Source: Silurus meridionalis (taxonomy: Eukaryota > Chordata > Actinopteri > Siluriformes > Siluridae). Taken from it: 64,000 bases of DNA. A program made the translations under genes and the position numbers. Location of the stretch: contig NC_060887.1 in assembly GCF_014805685.1 (NCBI RefSeq), positions 34,820,463 to 34,884,462 on the forward strand. The letters run 5' to 3'. The notes beneath the pieces were generated by a model. It was not told the origin of the DNA and made no database searches. It worked only from the letters and a program-made list of their open reading frames with translations. This document shows, piece by piece, positions 13,061 through 25,309 of the stretch (position 1 is its first letter; each line of letters begins with the position of its first letter).

Positions 13061-13280
13061 GGGCTTCTGCCTTGCAAAAACTCGCACTCCTTCTGCTTAG
13101 GATCCTGTGCAACGCTCTGCTTTTTGCACCTCACGATGCCGGAAGTGCAGGGTTGTGGTGGGGGCTGTGCTCACCTGAGCGATGTGGGAGATACCAGGTG
13201 CCCTGGTATGGCCCTAGTGGTCTCTTCAGATGCCCTGAGAGCTAAGTCTGTCGCACAGCATTTCTTTGGGATTAATGACG
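13060..13280 (-). mobile_element. possible further part of the DIRS-like element
   Basis: GC-rich, in continuity with the preceding relic and unlike the AT-rich sequence after 13,280. No motif recognised. Confidence 0.35.
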
Positions 13281-14570
13281 TTTGATCTTATTTTAAATAA
13301 CACCAAAAAATCTGTGTGAGCTCAAGTTGAAAAAAGTTGATATACCCTGCATTTGTTTGTGAGTCAGTCTAAATGTGATTATTTGGCTTTATAGACAACA
13401 TAAGACAATACCTCAATCTCCGGTTCAGTAGAACGGTTGAATATACATTCAGCATCATATTAATGCTCATAACAAGAGGACTGAAAAATTGTGAACACCT
13501 GACCTGTTTATGACTTTGTTCTACTGCCCACCATTGCACATAGCAATGATGTAAAACAGGGGCTTCGTTTCTAAAGCAGATCCAGTGTCCAATAATTAGA
13601 ACTGTGGACATTGTTGAAAAGGATAAAGGTGCTTGTCTGCCTGGTCTTTGTGCTTCAATTTGTAAGCTCAGGCCTGTTCGTTTGTTCCTTATTAATGGGC
13701 TGTTAGCTTTATGTTTGCATTTGATGTTGTTATATATATATGCTATTCTCTATACGCTATAAGCTATTCTGTAAAGGTGTAAGTAAAGCTTGTTTTATTG
13801 CCTTCACTCTTTTTGTCCTATTTTGTAACTAACAGTGGCTGATCTCAGTGGTGGACAGTATAGAAGCATCTTAGTCACATTCTTTATGTATCTGTATTCA
13901 ATCAGAGTATCTTCATCTTAGTAAAATTTTTACTCACATGTTGTTCCTTAGTACTTTAAAGTGAAAGAGGTATAAAATGTTTTAAATAAGAATCTGTGTT
14001 GGAAACCCCACAGTAAAAGTGGCATGGGTGGAGTTAGCGTTCTTTCACTGCGTGTCTGTAACCAAAGAAAACTCTATAATGTGCAGGAGAATGGAACACG
14101 TCCAAGTGTTCTCACAAATCAGTACTTTCACTTTAGGAACTTCAGTATATTTAAAAGTAAGTACTTTTTACAAACAGTTGGAATGTATTGGGAATATATT
14201 TATGCATGCGGATTTCTTTTGGCCTTCTTCATCCACCACTAGCTGATCGCCTATTCGAACTATTGTTCACTTAGCGTTGACATTTTTTTCACAAGCCAAT
14301 GATTTCTGTTAACAATGAAGTTCTCCTGGTTATTTCACATAATTTACATTGTTTGAATTGCTGCATAAGAACACACTAGTTGTTAAGGTGAGTTTTTATC
14401 GCTGTTAACAGCTGCATTGCAGATTTTGTTTAATGTGTTCTAATAGAATACACGCCATCGAGTACTTTTAATCAGTTTTCTTGTATTGGTTAATACATGG
14501 CTAGTGTGCATTATACAATTCTAATGAATGACATTAATGTGAATAACCACCTGCGAACTGCATTAAAATA
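13280..14570. other. no recognised feature
   Basis: AT-rich. Short open frames at 14019-14246 lack domains. Confidence 0.5.
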
Positions 14571-14572
14571 GT

Positions 14573-14575
<3 letters not shown>

Positions 14576-14641
<66 letters not shown>
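14576..14641. repeat. (CA)n microsatellite
   Basis: About 33 AC units without interruption. Confidence 0.95.
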
Positions 14642-14645
<4 letters not shown>

Positions 14646-15284
14646 CCATGAATTAACCTACCATACCTTATATATCTAATTAGGATAAACTAGAATAAGA
14701 TGTTTGCATATTTTATTATATTTATGCAGCAATATAAAGTAAGGTCTCGGCAACATTCTGTTTAAGATGTTTTGGATTTTTATCTTTTTTTTCCTTTTCT
14801 TTTTTTTTTTTTTTTTTGCTCATTTCGCTTCTTTGTTTACTTGAATTTGATCACTGATTTGTTGAAAAGCCCAGCTGTTCCATCCACTTGTGCATCTTCT
14901 GTCTCCAAACACCCGAACAGGTGATGTGTTTCCGCAGGCTTGTTTCTCATTCCACACAGATGGAAAGAAGGAGGGGGGGAGAGGATGGGAGGGAGGATGA
15001 GAGACAGGCAGAAAAGCATGTCAGAAGTTTTTTACTGTTTATGCAAATTAATTTTTGATTTTGTGTGTGTTTGTGTGGAAGGGGGTATTTCAGACTAATT
15101 AATGATATGATGTAATGGGGATTCCACCATTGTTTTTTTTTTTTAACATAGTTATATTTAACATATATTAAAATATATACCTTTAAATGCTTTAAATTAA
15201 ATGTCTTTTATTTCATTATAACATACATTATATTGCTAAAAATATTGCATTTAACCTGAGACCCGAAATTACAATACCCAAGTC

Positions 15285-15625
15285 AACATAACCAGCTCTA
15301 TGAAGGTATGCTTTATATTGGTTGGAGTGGAGGATCTCCTGCTTTAGAGCACTGAACTCAACCCTATTGAACACCTCTGGAATGTATGTGAACACTGACT
15401 GTACCCCAGACCTCCTCACCTCACCTACATCACTAACTGACTTTACTAACACCCTTGTAGCTGAATGAATCTCACACACATCTCCCCAATTACACTCCAA
15501 ATTCTAGTGGAACATCTTCCCAGAAGAGTGGAGGGAATTATAATAGCAAATAGAGACTAAATCTTGAATGTTCAAAAAGCACATATCGGTCTTATGCCTT
15601 AAGACTTTTGTCCAAATGTCCATAA
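15285..15625 (+). mobile_element. Tc1/mariner-like fragment, family B
   Basis: Contains GGTTGGAGTGGAGGATCTCC, CCCTATTGAACACC and TGACTTTACTAACACCCTTG, in the same order as 48790-49010. Transposase-derived, with stops. Confidence 0.75.
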
Positions 15626-16234
15626 TTTAAATAGTACTTGAATGCTCATAATAATAATGATTATAATAGTAATAATAATCCATAAAACAGTATTGTGTCC
15701 TAGCCCAGCACAATCTAGCTACATTTTACTTACCAAAATTACTTTTAATACTTTATTCTATTCAGTAAGTCCTGAGAAAACTCAAATGTGATTTAAAATT
15801 CTGAAATCATCTGAATATCACTGAAGAAAGATAAGTGAGCTCTCTTTCTTATTTTCTACAATGTACAAAAGTACGGCCTACATTTATTTTTCTTAAATTT
15901 TCTTTGCTAATAATTCAAGTAAATTGTCAAAAGGCACAATCATTGCTGTCCTCATTGCTCTAGCATCGCTTCTAGTTATCCACTCTGTCTGTATGCTTAA
16001 AAATAAAAAACACAGTGATGAGATTACAACAGTAAGTAAATCAGTCAAATTTACTTATAAAACATATTTAAAACAAAACAAAAAAAAAGCCCAACATGCT
16101 GTGCATAATTCTGATTCTATTATGGCATTTTAGTGGAATGTTAAAAAATTCAATAGAGTAAATAAAGTCGTAATATTTAGAGAAAATAGCCGAAATTCCG
16201 ACACTTGAGCTGTAGCAATTGATTAAAGTGTCAT

Positions 16235-16385
16235 TTTATGGCCTTTTGGCAGACACCCTTACCTTGTTTCGTTCTTACAACTAGGCAGTTATGGGGTTAA
16301 GGAGGGGCCCAGGAGTAGCAGCTTAGTGTGGCTGGGATTTGAACTCCAGATCCAAAGTCCAGTGCGTCAACCACTAAACTTTAAT
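16235..16385 (-). mobile_element. tRNA-like SINE
   Basis: On the - strand: AGTTTAGTGGTTGACGCACT, GGAGTTCAAATCCCAGCC (B-box-like), and the tail AAGGGTGTCTGCCAAAAGGC shared with 24,6xx and 53,2xx. Confidence 0.65.
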
Positions 16386-16454
16386 TTAGTGTTATAATTA
16401 GTAAACGAACACTGCATAAAAAAAAAATTAGACAGACATTGAGGAAGTTGCCTT

Positions 16455-16670
16455 TTGTTCATTCCAAACTGGTCAACTCCAAGGATATCGATGGTTACAT
16501 CTGCATGCTATTCAAAGAGAAGATGGTTTTCAAGAGACTATGAGGATGATGATCAAAGAAATCGACCCTGAAAGAGTTGAACAGCGGCATGCTAGACTTC
16601 TTCTTCGTCGACAGTACTTCAGCAGGAACCCAATGCGTTGTGGCATATGAATTCATATGATAAGCTTGTA
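16455..16670 (+). pseudogene. integrase-like (DDE/rve-type) fragment
   Basis: Reads QGYRWLHLHAIQRED, MMIKEIDPERVEQRHARLL, RRQYFSRNP and, after a one-base shift, NALWHMNSYDKL. The RRxYxxxxPNxLWHxDxxxKL pattern is that of a family of integrase-domain proteins common in fish genomes. The catalytic Asp expected in LWHxD is Asn here. Only about 70 residues remain. Family assignment is from memory. Confidence 0.55.
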
Positions 16671-16679
16671 ATTTTTGAC

Positions 16680-17109
16680 TTAATTCTCAAAATATTATGA
16701 CTTTATTCTCATATTGCTACGACTTTTATTTATTTATTTTACGTGGCACAAAAAGCCCTTATATGATCAAATGAATCACAGTTAAGGGCCGAAGAAAATC
16801 TGTTTTTTAAGGTTTACATTGTGTGAAAACTAGTTTTATTTTAGTATATTTTCACCATTAATGGTAGTGCGATCGTTAAACCATCCAACAGATCGTTCAG
16901 ATTCAGTGTGTGTGTCCTGCTTGTACTGAGCCTGTGTTTATTCTGTCTGGTCCCTGCATCCCATCTGATCCTGCCATTAAAACACTAGCATAAGTGCGTA
17001 AATAATGACTTCATGCCAATTATCTCTACACAGAGGCAGTTAATATTTACTCTCTCTCAGCGCAAGCGACTGTTACCTCTGATAAACGGTGTGTTTGCTC
17101 AGCGCCAGT

Positions 17110-17150
<41 letters not shown>

Positions 17151-18310
17151 CTCTCTCTCTCTCTTTCTCATTCCCTCAAACAGCTGGAACTCTGCCACTA
17201 ACACTCACCGCTTAGAAAATTAGTGTCCTTCTACCTGAGCTTCTCCACTAACGAGCATATGCTTTACCATCGCGGGGGGCCTGAGCGAAGGCACGAGACA
17301 GAAAGCGATAACACCATGTTAACAATTACTTCCATAATGATCCTGAATACCCATTAGACCCCATCTGCACCCTTTTAACCTTGTTAGGCTGAGTGCCCGG
17401 CCCAGGACGCTCGTTCGTGAATTAAAAGCACATTTGAAATGTTGTTCTTTCAAGGAGCAATAGATTGTAAAATATGTTTGTGTTTTTTTTGCCTCTCTGG
17501 GTGAAGAGCTGCTGTTTACAGGGTTGTCCAAACATGCAGTTAAAACAGTCTTATCTGAGCAGAGGTTAATGAGGAGCAGCGTGATGTTGGGGGTCGGACA
17601 CAGTGGAGGCCTCGTCTGCATTATCAGCCGGCTCATACTCGGCTAAGAAACCATAGGCATCCTTTGCCTTGCTGGGAAACACTGATAGCATTCCTGTTTC
17701 TCCAGCACCAGCTCCAGTCAGCTTAATTACTATTTTTCTTTCTGTAGTCCTAAACAAGTTGATTGTGGTGTCAGTTTGGATGTGTGATGATCGTGATAGT
17801 AAGAAAGACATACATTGTTTATATATAGTATAACATTTCCAGATACTTTAATGTTTCTCCTACAAAAAACTTTTCAGGAACTTTGCTTGGGAACTGTATT
17901 TGGTCCTTAACCTCAACTGTTTAATTGCATAAATAAAATAATTGAAAGTCATTCTGCATGAGAGCCAAATGACATAAATGTAAATGTAATCTAAGGACAG
18001 AAATCGCTTCAGGAGCTTTGAAGAATTTATAATGGTAAGGGTTCATAAGAAAAATTAAAACCAGGAACTCGTTTCTAATGTGAGATATATTGTTTATATA
18101 GTTGAACCTTTCTAAGAATACATTAAATCAAAAACTTAATTTTTAAAGTTACATTTACACTTGTTCAAAAATCCATTCTCAGTATTAGCTAGACTTTGCA
18201 TTTCCTAACAATGTGCAGCGCCTTTGAGCAAAGTCACAAGGGCTCCAGGAACCAAAAGTGGAAGCTTGGAGATGCTGAAGCTTAAACTCCCAGCCTTCCG
18301 ATTAATAATC
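16680..18310. other. mostly unique sequence
   Basis: Besides the CT microsatellite, 17,190-17,800 is repeat-free with balanced composition. No exon recognised. Confidence 0.45.
17111..17166. repeat. (CT)n microsatellite
   Basis: CT units with one CG interruption. Confidence 0.9.
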
Positions 18311-18313
18311 CAA

Positions 18314-18740
18314 AGCAATAAACACTGACTACGCACTGTCTTACTCCTAGTGACTTTCATTCCCTTCTCGCCAGCGCAAACCTCCACCTCTCCAGGCTCT
18401 TCTCAACCTGCTCACTACTCTCACCACAAATAACAATATCATCCAAAAACATCGTAGTCCAGGGAGACTCCTGTCTGACCTCGTCCGTCAACCTGTCCAT
18501 CACCACTTCAAACAGGAAAGGGCTCAGGGCCGATCCTTGATGCAGTCCAACCTTCACCTTGAACCAGTCTGTCGTTCCTAATGCACACTTCACTGCTGTC
18601 ACACTGCCCTCATACATGTCCTGCACCACCCTCACATACTTCTCCGACACACCAGACTTCCTTATACAATACCACAACTTCTCTCTTGGCACTCTGTCGT
18701 ACGCTCTCTCTAAATCCACAAATACACAATGCAACTCCTT
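18314..18740 (-). pseudogene. LINE reverse-transcriptase core fragment
   Basis: On the - strand 125 codons read MHCVFVDLERAYDRVPREKL, WYCIRKSGVSEKYVRVVQDM, VGLHQGSALSPFLF and MFLDDIVICGESSEQVEKSL. These are RT motifs with AYDRVPR (first Asp), GLHQGSALSP and the F-L-DD catalytic pair. It fills the part deleted in the 8880-9650 copy. Both ends are truncated, and an AT microsatellite lies at its 5' side. Confidence 0.88.
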
Positions 18741-18768
18741 CTGTCCTTCGCTTTACTATTCCATAAGA

Positions 18769-18771
<3 letters not shown>

Positions 18772-18828
<57 letters not shown>
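18772..18828. repeat. (TA)n microsatellite
   Basis: About 28 TA units beside the LINE fragment. Confidence 0.95.
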
Positions 18829-18833
<5 letters not shown>

Positions 18834-18839
18834 TGTACA

Positions 18840-20870
18840 GTGTTCAAACACTTGACACTTTAAGGCTAATTGAAGTGTTCACCTGAGTCGGAAGTCTGAA
18901 GTCTGAACCGCTGACTCAGAGAAACTGGGTCGGCACTCCATTTGTGTCACGGCAGCGTGAGATGGAGTATGCTCCAAAACGCTGTAGCATGAGTGTGTAT
19001 GTGTGTGTATGGTTTTTCACGCCTAGCACAGAGAACGGCAAAGTGAAACCGAATGCTAATTGAAGTGCTTGAAAGGGCCATAACCTCACACACACACACT
19101 TACACACATACACACACCTTCCCGATCTCCACCAGCTCTGCCCCCTGGGATGCGTGAAATTGTTTTGCATCCTAGAGACGCCTCCTGTCCACACACACCC
19201 TCATTTACACACTCGCAGCCCGTGTGTCACGGACCTGCCCTGCAGACACCGCTATCTCGCCTCCTAGACTCGTCTCAGACTGTCATCCGGCACGCACGCA
19301 GCAGGGGCGCTAATATTGTCCCTTTTTTTTCTAATTTAATTAAGCACAGTTATCGCTTCAGAGGAACATATTTCAAAGGAGGGTGAGAGCACAATGGTGG
19401 TGAGAATAACAATTTCACTTTGAGCCAGACCATGAAATGTGTGAAAAGCTATTGCTTTGGATCACATTCCTCATGCTAATCATTTGGGTCTACTGTAGAA
19501 ACGGCTTGTTCTTTTTGAGTAATGAGAAATACAGGGAGGTCTGAAAAGCTAAGGTCTTGATTTAGTTAATCAGTTTTTTTTAAATATATATTAAAACCTA
19601 GCATCATTTTCAAATAGTATACGCTAATAGTGCTCAATTCTTGTTATATAGAATACTAAAGAAACCAAAAACTTTCTTTTTTTGGATCTGCCCTATTCAT
19701 CCTGATGCTCTACCTCAGGAGTTCTCTTCAAATTAATGACCACTCTGTGGGAATGGTTTAACATCAACATCCTAAAGAGCAATGAAATTTTTCCTCGCCA
19801 TAGTCAACACGGACTCACTGATTAGGGATAAACTTAAAACTAAAAGGAACATTCTTTTACACAATATGAAAGCATGTAAACCATATCTTCATGGAGCTGG
19901 CTTTGTGAACAGTCGCATTGTATATTATTGTATGGCTCCCTCTCTATACGTTCTGATTAATAAATATGGAATATTTTTTTACAATATTGATGAAATATAA
20001 ACAGCGCTTCTTCATGGATTTCTGGGTGTTACTGTATATATTTACACTACTGTATCTTGCAGCTCCTGTGTGTTCTGTAGGCTTTTATAGAAGCTGGTCT
20101 AACTGTTCTCGGTCCCTCAGTCCCCGCTCTCTTCAGCCCGGCAGAGATGGAGATAAATGGCCTCCTCGTCCTGCCGCACTAAGTAATACGGCTGGTGATG
20201 AATCGCTGCTTTCAGTGACACCAAAATTGGAATCATTGGGTTCAGGAGGCAGAACTAAGAACACCTCACATGCCCCTTTTTTCACCGATGTGAAGTCATC
20301 TGTTACCTCAAGGCCACACTAGGAATTCCCCTCCTTTAGTCCTGGTGCTCAGATTAATGAGGGTGAATGAGACAGGGAATAAGGGCCTTGTTAAGACACG
20401 ACCCCGCTGCGTTCGTCGCAAAACCTTGGCATCTGAAATAAAAGTCCCGAACTTTATCAGAGAGACGATAGGAAGGTGGAAGGTGCAACTGCTGACTTCT
20501 TACACTTCTCAAGCTGTGTCAACATTTGCAGAAATGGATTGTACAGTATCTAATCTAGAATTTATAACCAGTTTTAGTCTTTGTAGACCGAAGTATGTGA
20601 GGGAGAGTGTCGCAATGGCAACGTGTGAAGCCTCAGGACACCGCTTGACTTTAAATTTAATGAGGTTTTTTTTCATTACACAGCATGAATTACACACTAT
20701 TTCTGTCAAATTCAATAACCCCGTCTCCCTGTACAGGGGGAATGAAAACTGGGTCAATGGCGTGATGGAAACTGTAGAAGTGTGGCCGTCTAGGAAAACC
20801 AGTTAGATGTTGATGCTGTTTAGGTCATAATGGGTTTTTCTGCATAAAGTTTTTGCCAATGCGAAGAAAC
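18840..20870. other. mostly unique sequence
   Basis: Short CA-rich stretches (19,087-19,118). A family-B scrap near 19,885-19,915 (TTCATGGAGCTGGCTTTGTG). Long open frames at 20,345-20,806 (+) and its antisense have no recognisable domain. Confidence 0.45.
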
Positions 20871-20875
20871 CTGTT

Positions 20876-21140
20876 GTACAGTCGTACGTTCTAAGACCCC
20901 CTAAGAGTTTGGAAAATCCGCGAATTTTGGATGCACCCCGCAGGACCTATGGTACCTTAGTGAATTAATCTAGACATTATGTCACTTTAATACAATAATG
21001 TGTTTTAAAAATGTTATTTAATTTGTTAGTAAAAACATCTAAAATGTTCTTCCTAACGTTCCTGAACGTTCGGTTCCGGCTGTGGATTTCGGCGACTTTT
21101 CAGAATTCCGAACCATGAATTTTTTGGGGTTGACTGTATG
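20876..21140. mobile_element. possible MITE
   Basis: Bounded by TACAGTC on the left and GACTGTA on the right, with TA at both ends; internal sequence unlike its surroundings. Similarity of the two ends beyond about 7 bp is poor. Confidence 0.35.
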
Positions 21141-21149
21141 TACTAGGAA

Positions 21150-21725
21150 AAAGTTAGCAATGTGATGCATCGATTTAAAAAAGTGTGCATCGAATACAAG
21201 TTGCCCTTTGTATCACAATCCATTGTTTTTACCATATTTGCATTAGAAATGTTTTTATTTATATATAATGTTCATGGAGGTGCTACACTTTTATTATTTA
21301 GAAAGTGACCAATAATTTGTGACCAATAATTCATATGTAGACTGATTTATTTTCGCTAAACTGTTTCTCAAGCACATTCTCTCAGCACCACCGCTGCTAC
21401 ATGAATATGACTTACTGAATCGCAATACTACTGAGACCGAGGCGTGTCCTTAGAGCCACATAGAATACAGATTAACATGGCAGAAGAGACGGAGACAGAT
21501 ATTCCTGGAGACAGAAAAGGAAAAACTTTTGGATTTATATTATTTTTTTTATATTTTTTTGCACTACAAAGGCCTGTCTGTCTGAAACAACATAATACAA
21601 GTGAACTATTTGTACCATAATGAATTTCATAGAATAATTTTTTTCATTGCATCATATTGAATCGAATCAAAATAGCCTCAAACTGCATCGTAATAGGGGG
21701 TTAATCGTATCGTATCGTATCAGTA
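21150..21725. mobile_element. possible degenerate DNA-element remnant
   Basis: Contains TGCATCGATTT near the left, and GAATCGAATC and a short ATCGT repeat (21,703-21,721) near the right. The wording recalls fish hAT-type MITEs but I see no clean ends. Confidence 0.3.
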
Positions 21726-22469
21726 GCTGCTTCACACATATATATATATTTAATGTACTGTACTGAGACTTAGAGTATTAGAGACTTTATTGTAATTGTA
21801 GCAGCAACCTTTCTCTGGTAGCTCTCACAGACCAGCATCAATAAGAAAATTTAAGAATAAAAAGAAAATGTAAGAATAAACAAAAGATATTTGCAAAAAA
21901 AATTATATGTCTATGTAAAATTAAATATATGTGCAGTGGGACATAAATAATGAAATATTGCACAAGATATACTAATAACTGCTAACTAATAATACTGCTA
22001 ATATTGTAATAATGATGTCATTATAGTAATAAATAAATAATAGTAGTCTGGGTGTAAAATTGTATTGTACCGTTGGCTGTGCATCGGGATGTAAATCGCA
22101 TCTGCCTTTGTTATGGAGTTCTCTAGTATATACCATTCATTTAAAAAATGCACGATCATTGTATTTATTTTTTTAAAGGGACACATAGGGACCTGAAACA
22201 CAGAATTGTATTGTATTTTTGATTATTCCTTTGAGAAGTGTCACCTTGCAAACACAGCTATAATGGCATTATATATGAGAAAATTATTATTTTTTTTTCA
22301 AAACAAGCATTTTCTTTTTCATTAACCAACATCCACATTCAGTGCTACAATTAATGAGTAATCCAAATAAAAAAGTACTAGAGTCCAAGTCCCAGTTTGC
22401 ATGCAATATACCACATTTATGTTTTTTTTACAGCAGAGGCTCGGCTATTTAGCAAACTACACTGCAACA

Positions 22470-22600
22470 TTTAGATTTATGCGCATATCCAACCGAGGGT
22501 TGAGGGTTGGGGCCAAACTCAAGCAGTGGTGGTCCTTGGATTTAAAATCATGACCTTCTAAACAAAAGTCTTACACCTTAACTGAGCTACCACTTCCTTA
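22470..22600 (-). mobile_element. tRNA-like SINE fragment
   Basis: On the - strand: GGTAGCTCAGTTAAGGTGTA, ATCATG and the B-box region degraded. Same family as 7169-7300. Confidence 0.5.
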
Positions 22601-22734
22601 TGAAGGTGCTGATGTGAGTAGTATTCTAATAGTTAAAGCTTTGTAAGCTGATCTGTTTATTTATGAGGTGAACAAGCTGGATTAAATAAAGGGCTTAATA
22701 ATAAAGTGTTGCTGAATAGCTTCCTCTAGGTCGG

Positions 22735-23135
22735 TACAAAGCAAGGACTAGATAAGGTTATCCAGAGATAGTCAAAAAGCATTATGGAAAGCTGTTGAAA
22801 TTTGTGTTCATCAGCTACAAGACTGTGAGTAAAGTCAGGTAGTGATGTAGGTGAGGTGAGGAGGTCTGGGGTGCAGTCAGTGTTCATATTCATCCCCATG
22901 GTGTTCAGTAGGGTTGAGGTCAGAGCTCTATAGCAGGAGATCTTCCACTCCAACCCATATAAAACATTTTTTCAACGAGCTGGCTTTGTGCACAGGAGCA
23001 TTGTCATGCTGGAATATGTTTGAGTCTCCTAGTCCATGTGAAAGGGGAAATTCAATGCTACCACATGCAAAGAGATTTAATACAATTGTGTGCATCTAAT
23101 TTTGTTGTAAGAGTTTGGAGAAGAATCACAGACGG
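22735..23135 (-). mobile_element. Tc1/mariner-like fragment, family B
   Basis: Contains CTCTATAGCAGGAGATCTTC, AGCTGGCTTTGTGCACAGGA and GCATTGTCATGCTGGAA, as in the other family B copies (minus orientation). Confidence 0.75.
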
Positions 23136-23190
23136 CGGGAGAAGACATCAGACTATTTTTGCCCATATAGTTTAGGAACCTTAATGCTTG

Positions 23191-23219
23191 TGATGGATGG
23201 ACGGACGGATGGACGGACG

Positions 23220-23261
<42 letters not shown>

Positions 23262-23268
23262 TAGATAG
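23191..23268. repeat. (GGAC)n-(AGAC)n-(AGAT)n compound microsatellite
   Basis: Tetranucleotide units grading from GGAT/GGAC through AGAC to AGAT. Confidence 0.9.
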
Positions 23269-23279
23269 AAGTAGAGTTC

Positions 23280-24170
23280 TCCGAGAGACATTTCCCCATG
23301 AACGTTACCCACGCTGTCCAAATTGCCGACATTCCACAAGTTCCAGATGCCAGGATTGAAAACTGCCCCCACTTGTGCACTACATCATTACTGTGAAATT
23401 GAATGGCTGCTTATGGAACAGCGCACAATGATTATGGACCCAATATCACAGGATGATAATCATTACTCATTGCCATTCATTATGCGGAGGCGGCACATTT
23501 GCATATTTTACCCAGGTGTGGCAATCAGAGGAATGGCATTATTGCAGCAAACAAGGAAATTTGTGTAATTTAATTTTGGCTAACGAACAGCCCCCTTTGG
23601 CATCAGTGTGGCTGTAAAACAGTAACTGGAACCTCGCTTTCCCATTTTCAGACTGCTCCTCTTCTTCATCTGTACATTGTGTATTTTGCTTTAACGTCCA
23701 AATGTCTGAATGCTTTTTGACAGAAGTTAGCCGTCTATTCAGGAATCAATATACACCTCAAATTCAGCACCACATCTGTACGAATCGATGATACATGATA
23801 TCATTCTCTTTCGCTGCTCTCCCCTGATTGCATTACTCAGCCCTGCACACTCATGTACAGATGACCTTCAGGTCAATTTGCTCCAGGCCTGTATGACAAG
23901 CCCATATAATGAGCATTCGAGGTCAGCCCCTCTGAGAACTCAGCGCTGACCAAATCACGGCTGCTCGTCTCATCCGGTTAACGTTTATCGCTGTTTGTAA
24001 CCGCTTAGTTGTGAGAAATGACATGGATATATGTGTTGAGCCTTACAGGGTTAAAAATCACATCGCAGATGGAGCCCCCTCATTCATTTGTAAGATAACA
24101 AGGTTATTTGAAGTGACCTCTGAACCCAATGTCGTGTTCTGCTGCTGTTTTCCACTGAATATCAAGCAGA
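23280..24170. other. unique, repeat-free stretch
   Basis: No exon signals. Rich in homeodomain-type ATTA/TAAT words around 23,440-23,580. Could be conserved non-coding DNA, but this cannot be judged from one sequence. Confidence 0.35.
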
Positions 24171-24410
24171 GGATAATGCAGGGATGAAGGTTTTGTGGGT
24201 GGAAAATGGTAGAAAATATTTATAAAGGGAGAGAGAAAAAGGTAGATAAACAGATAGATGGATGAATAGAGAGAGGGAGAAACATCCGTTCTTGTTTTGT
24301 GTCTGAAAATATCTTACTTTTAATTCTGTATTTTGAAGCTTTGCTCCACAAATTATTCCATTATCTTTTACTTTACTTCTAACACTCATCATGAGTCTAG
24401 GAGTTGGATA

Positions 24411-24411
<1 letters not shown>

Positions 24412-24464
<53 letters not shown>
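24412..24464. repeat. (GT)n microsatellite
   Basis: About 26 GT units. Confidence 0.95.
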
Positions 24465-24467
<3 letters not shown>

Positions 24468-24524
24468 ACAGGTTTTGGTCTCTTAGTTACTGCATCCTAA
24501 GACGTTCTATACTACTGTGTGCGT

Positions 24525-24695
24525 CCAACTTTGTGGTTAAGCTGTTACATTTCTTTCTTCAAAAGGTTGTGAGCTCAAATCCCAGCACACCACTAATCTG
24601 CCACTGCACGACACTTAACACTCAACCGCTTAGTTGTATAAATGAGACAATTGTACAGTGAGTTGCTCTGGGTAAGGGTGTCTGTGAAAATGTTG
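24525..24695 (+). mobile_element. tRNA-like SINE
   Basis: TGTGGTTAAGCTG, GTGAGCTCAAATCCCAGCAC (B-box-like), GTATAAATGAGA and tail GTTGCTCTGGGTAAGGGTGT. Confidence 0.65.
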
Positions 24696-24727
24696 GAAAC
24701 GAGAAGAAGCACATATGGCTGAAAAGG

Positions 24728-24815
24728 GATGGATGGATGGATGGATGGATGGATGGATGGATGGATGGATGGATGGATGGATGGATGGATGGATAGATGG
24801 ATGGATAGATGGATG

Positions 24816-24893
<78 letters not shown>
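24728..24893. repeat. (GGAT)n-(GATA)n compound microsatellite
   Basis: About 166 bp of tetranucleotide units changing from GGAT to GATA. Confidence 0.95.
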
Positions 24894-25178
24894 ATTTATT
24901 AATCACAACAAATTGGATGCTAAGTGCATTCTGCAACTGTAATTTGCAGATCTTCCTGAGCTCCGTTCTGAAGATTTAATTTTTTTTTAAATAGAAATAT
25001 GTCTGTCAATTATTGTCACATTTTACAGTTATTGTTAGATAACTAATTGCTGAAAAAACTATACATGTACATGTATCCTTACATTAAATAAGTATTACCC
25101 CTTAAAGTAGCTCTGTAGTCTTTTTCTGTCGCTCTCACCTTCTCATCTATCAGTGACTTATAGTGAGAAGATGAAAAA

Positions 25179-25181
<3 letters not shown>

Positions 25182-25241
<60 letters not shown>

Positions 25242-25304
25242 TATATAGATATATAGATATAGATATAGATATATATAGATATATATAGATATATATATAT
25301 ATAG
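25182..25304. repeat. (TA)n with GATATA interspersions
   Basis: Pure TA for about 57 bp, then TAGATATA-type variants. Confidence 0.95.
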
Positions 25305-25309
25305 GCCAA

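Noticed and set aside
14576..14641. CRISPR-like or satellite array
   Set aside because: Plain dinucleotide microsatellite; no spacer structure anywhere in the window.
15924..16133. 69-codon frame with a hydrophobic N-terminus resembling a signal anchor
   Set aside because: No splice or promoter context, Lys-rich low-complexity tail, AT-rich background makes such frames common.
20345..20806. 153-codon open frame
   Set aside because: No recognisable family and a long antisense frame overlaps it; nothing supports coding.
24622..25309. Open frames of repeated Ile/Tyr/Ser/His residues
   Set aside because: Translations of (GGAT)n, (GATA)n and (TA)n microsatellites.
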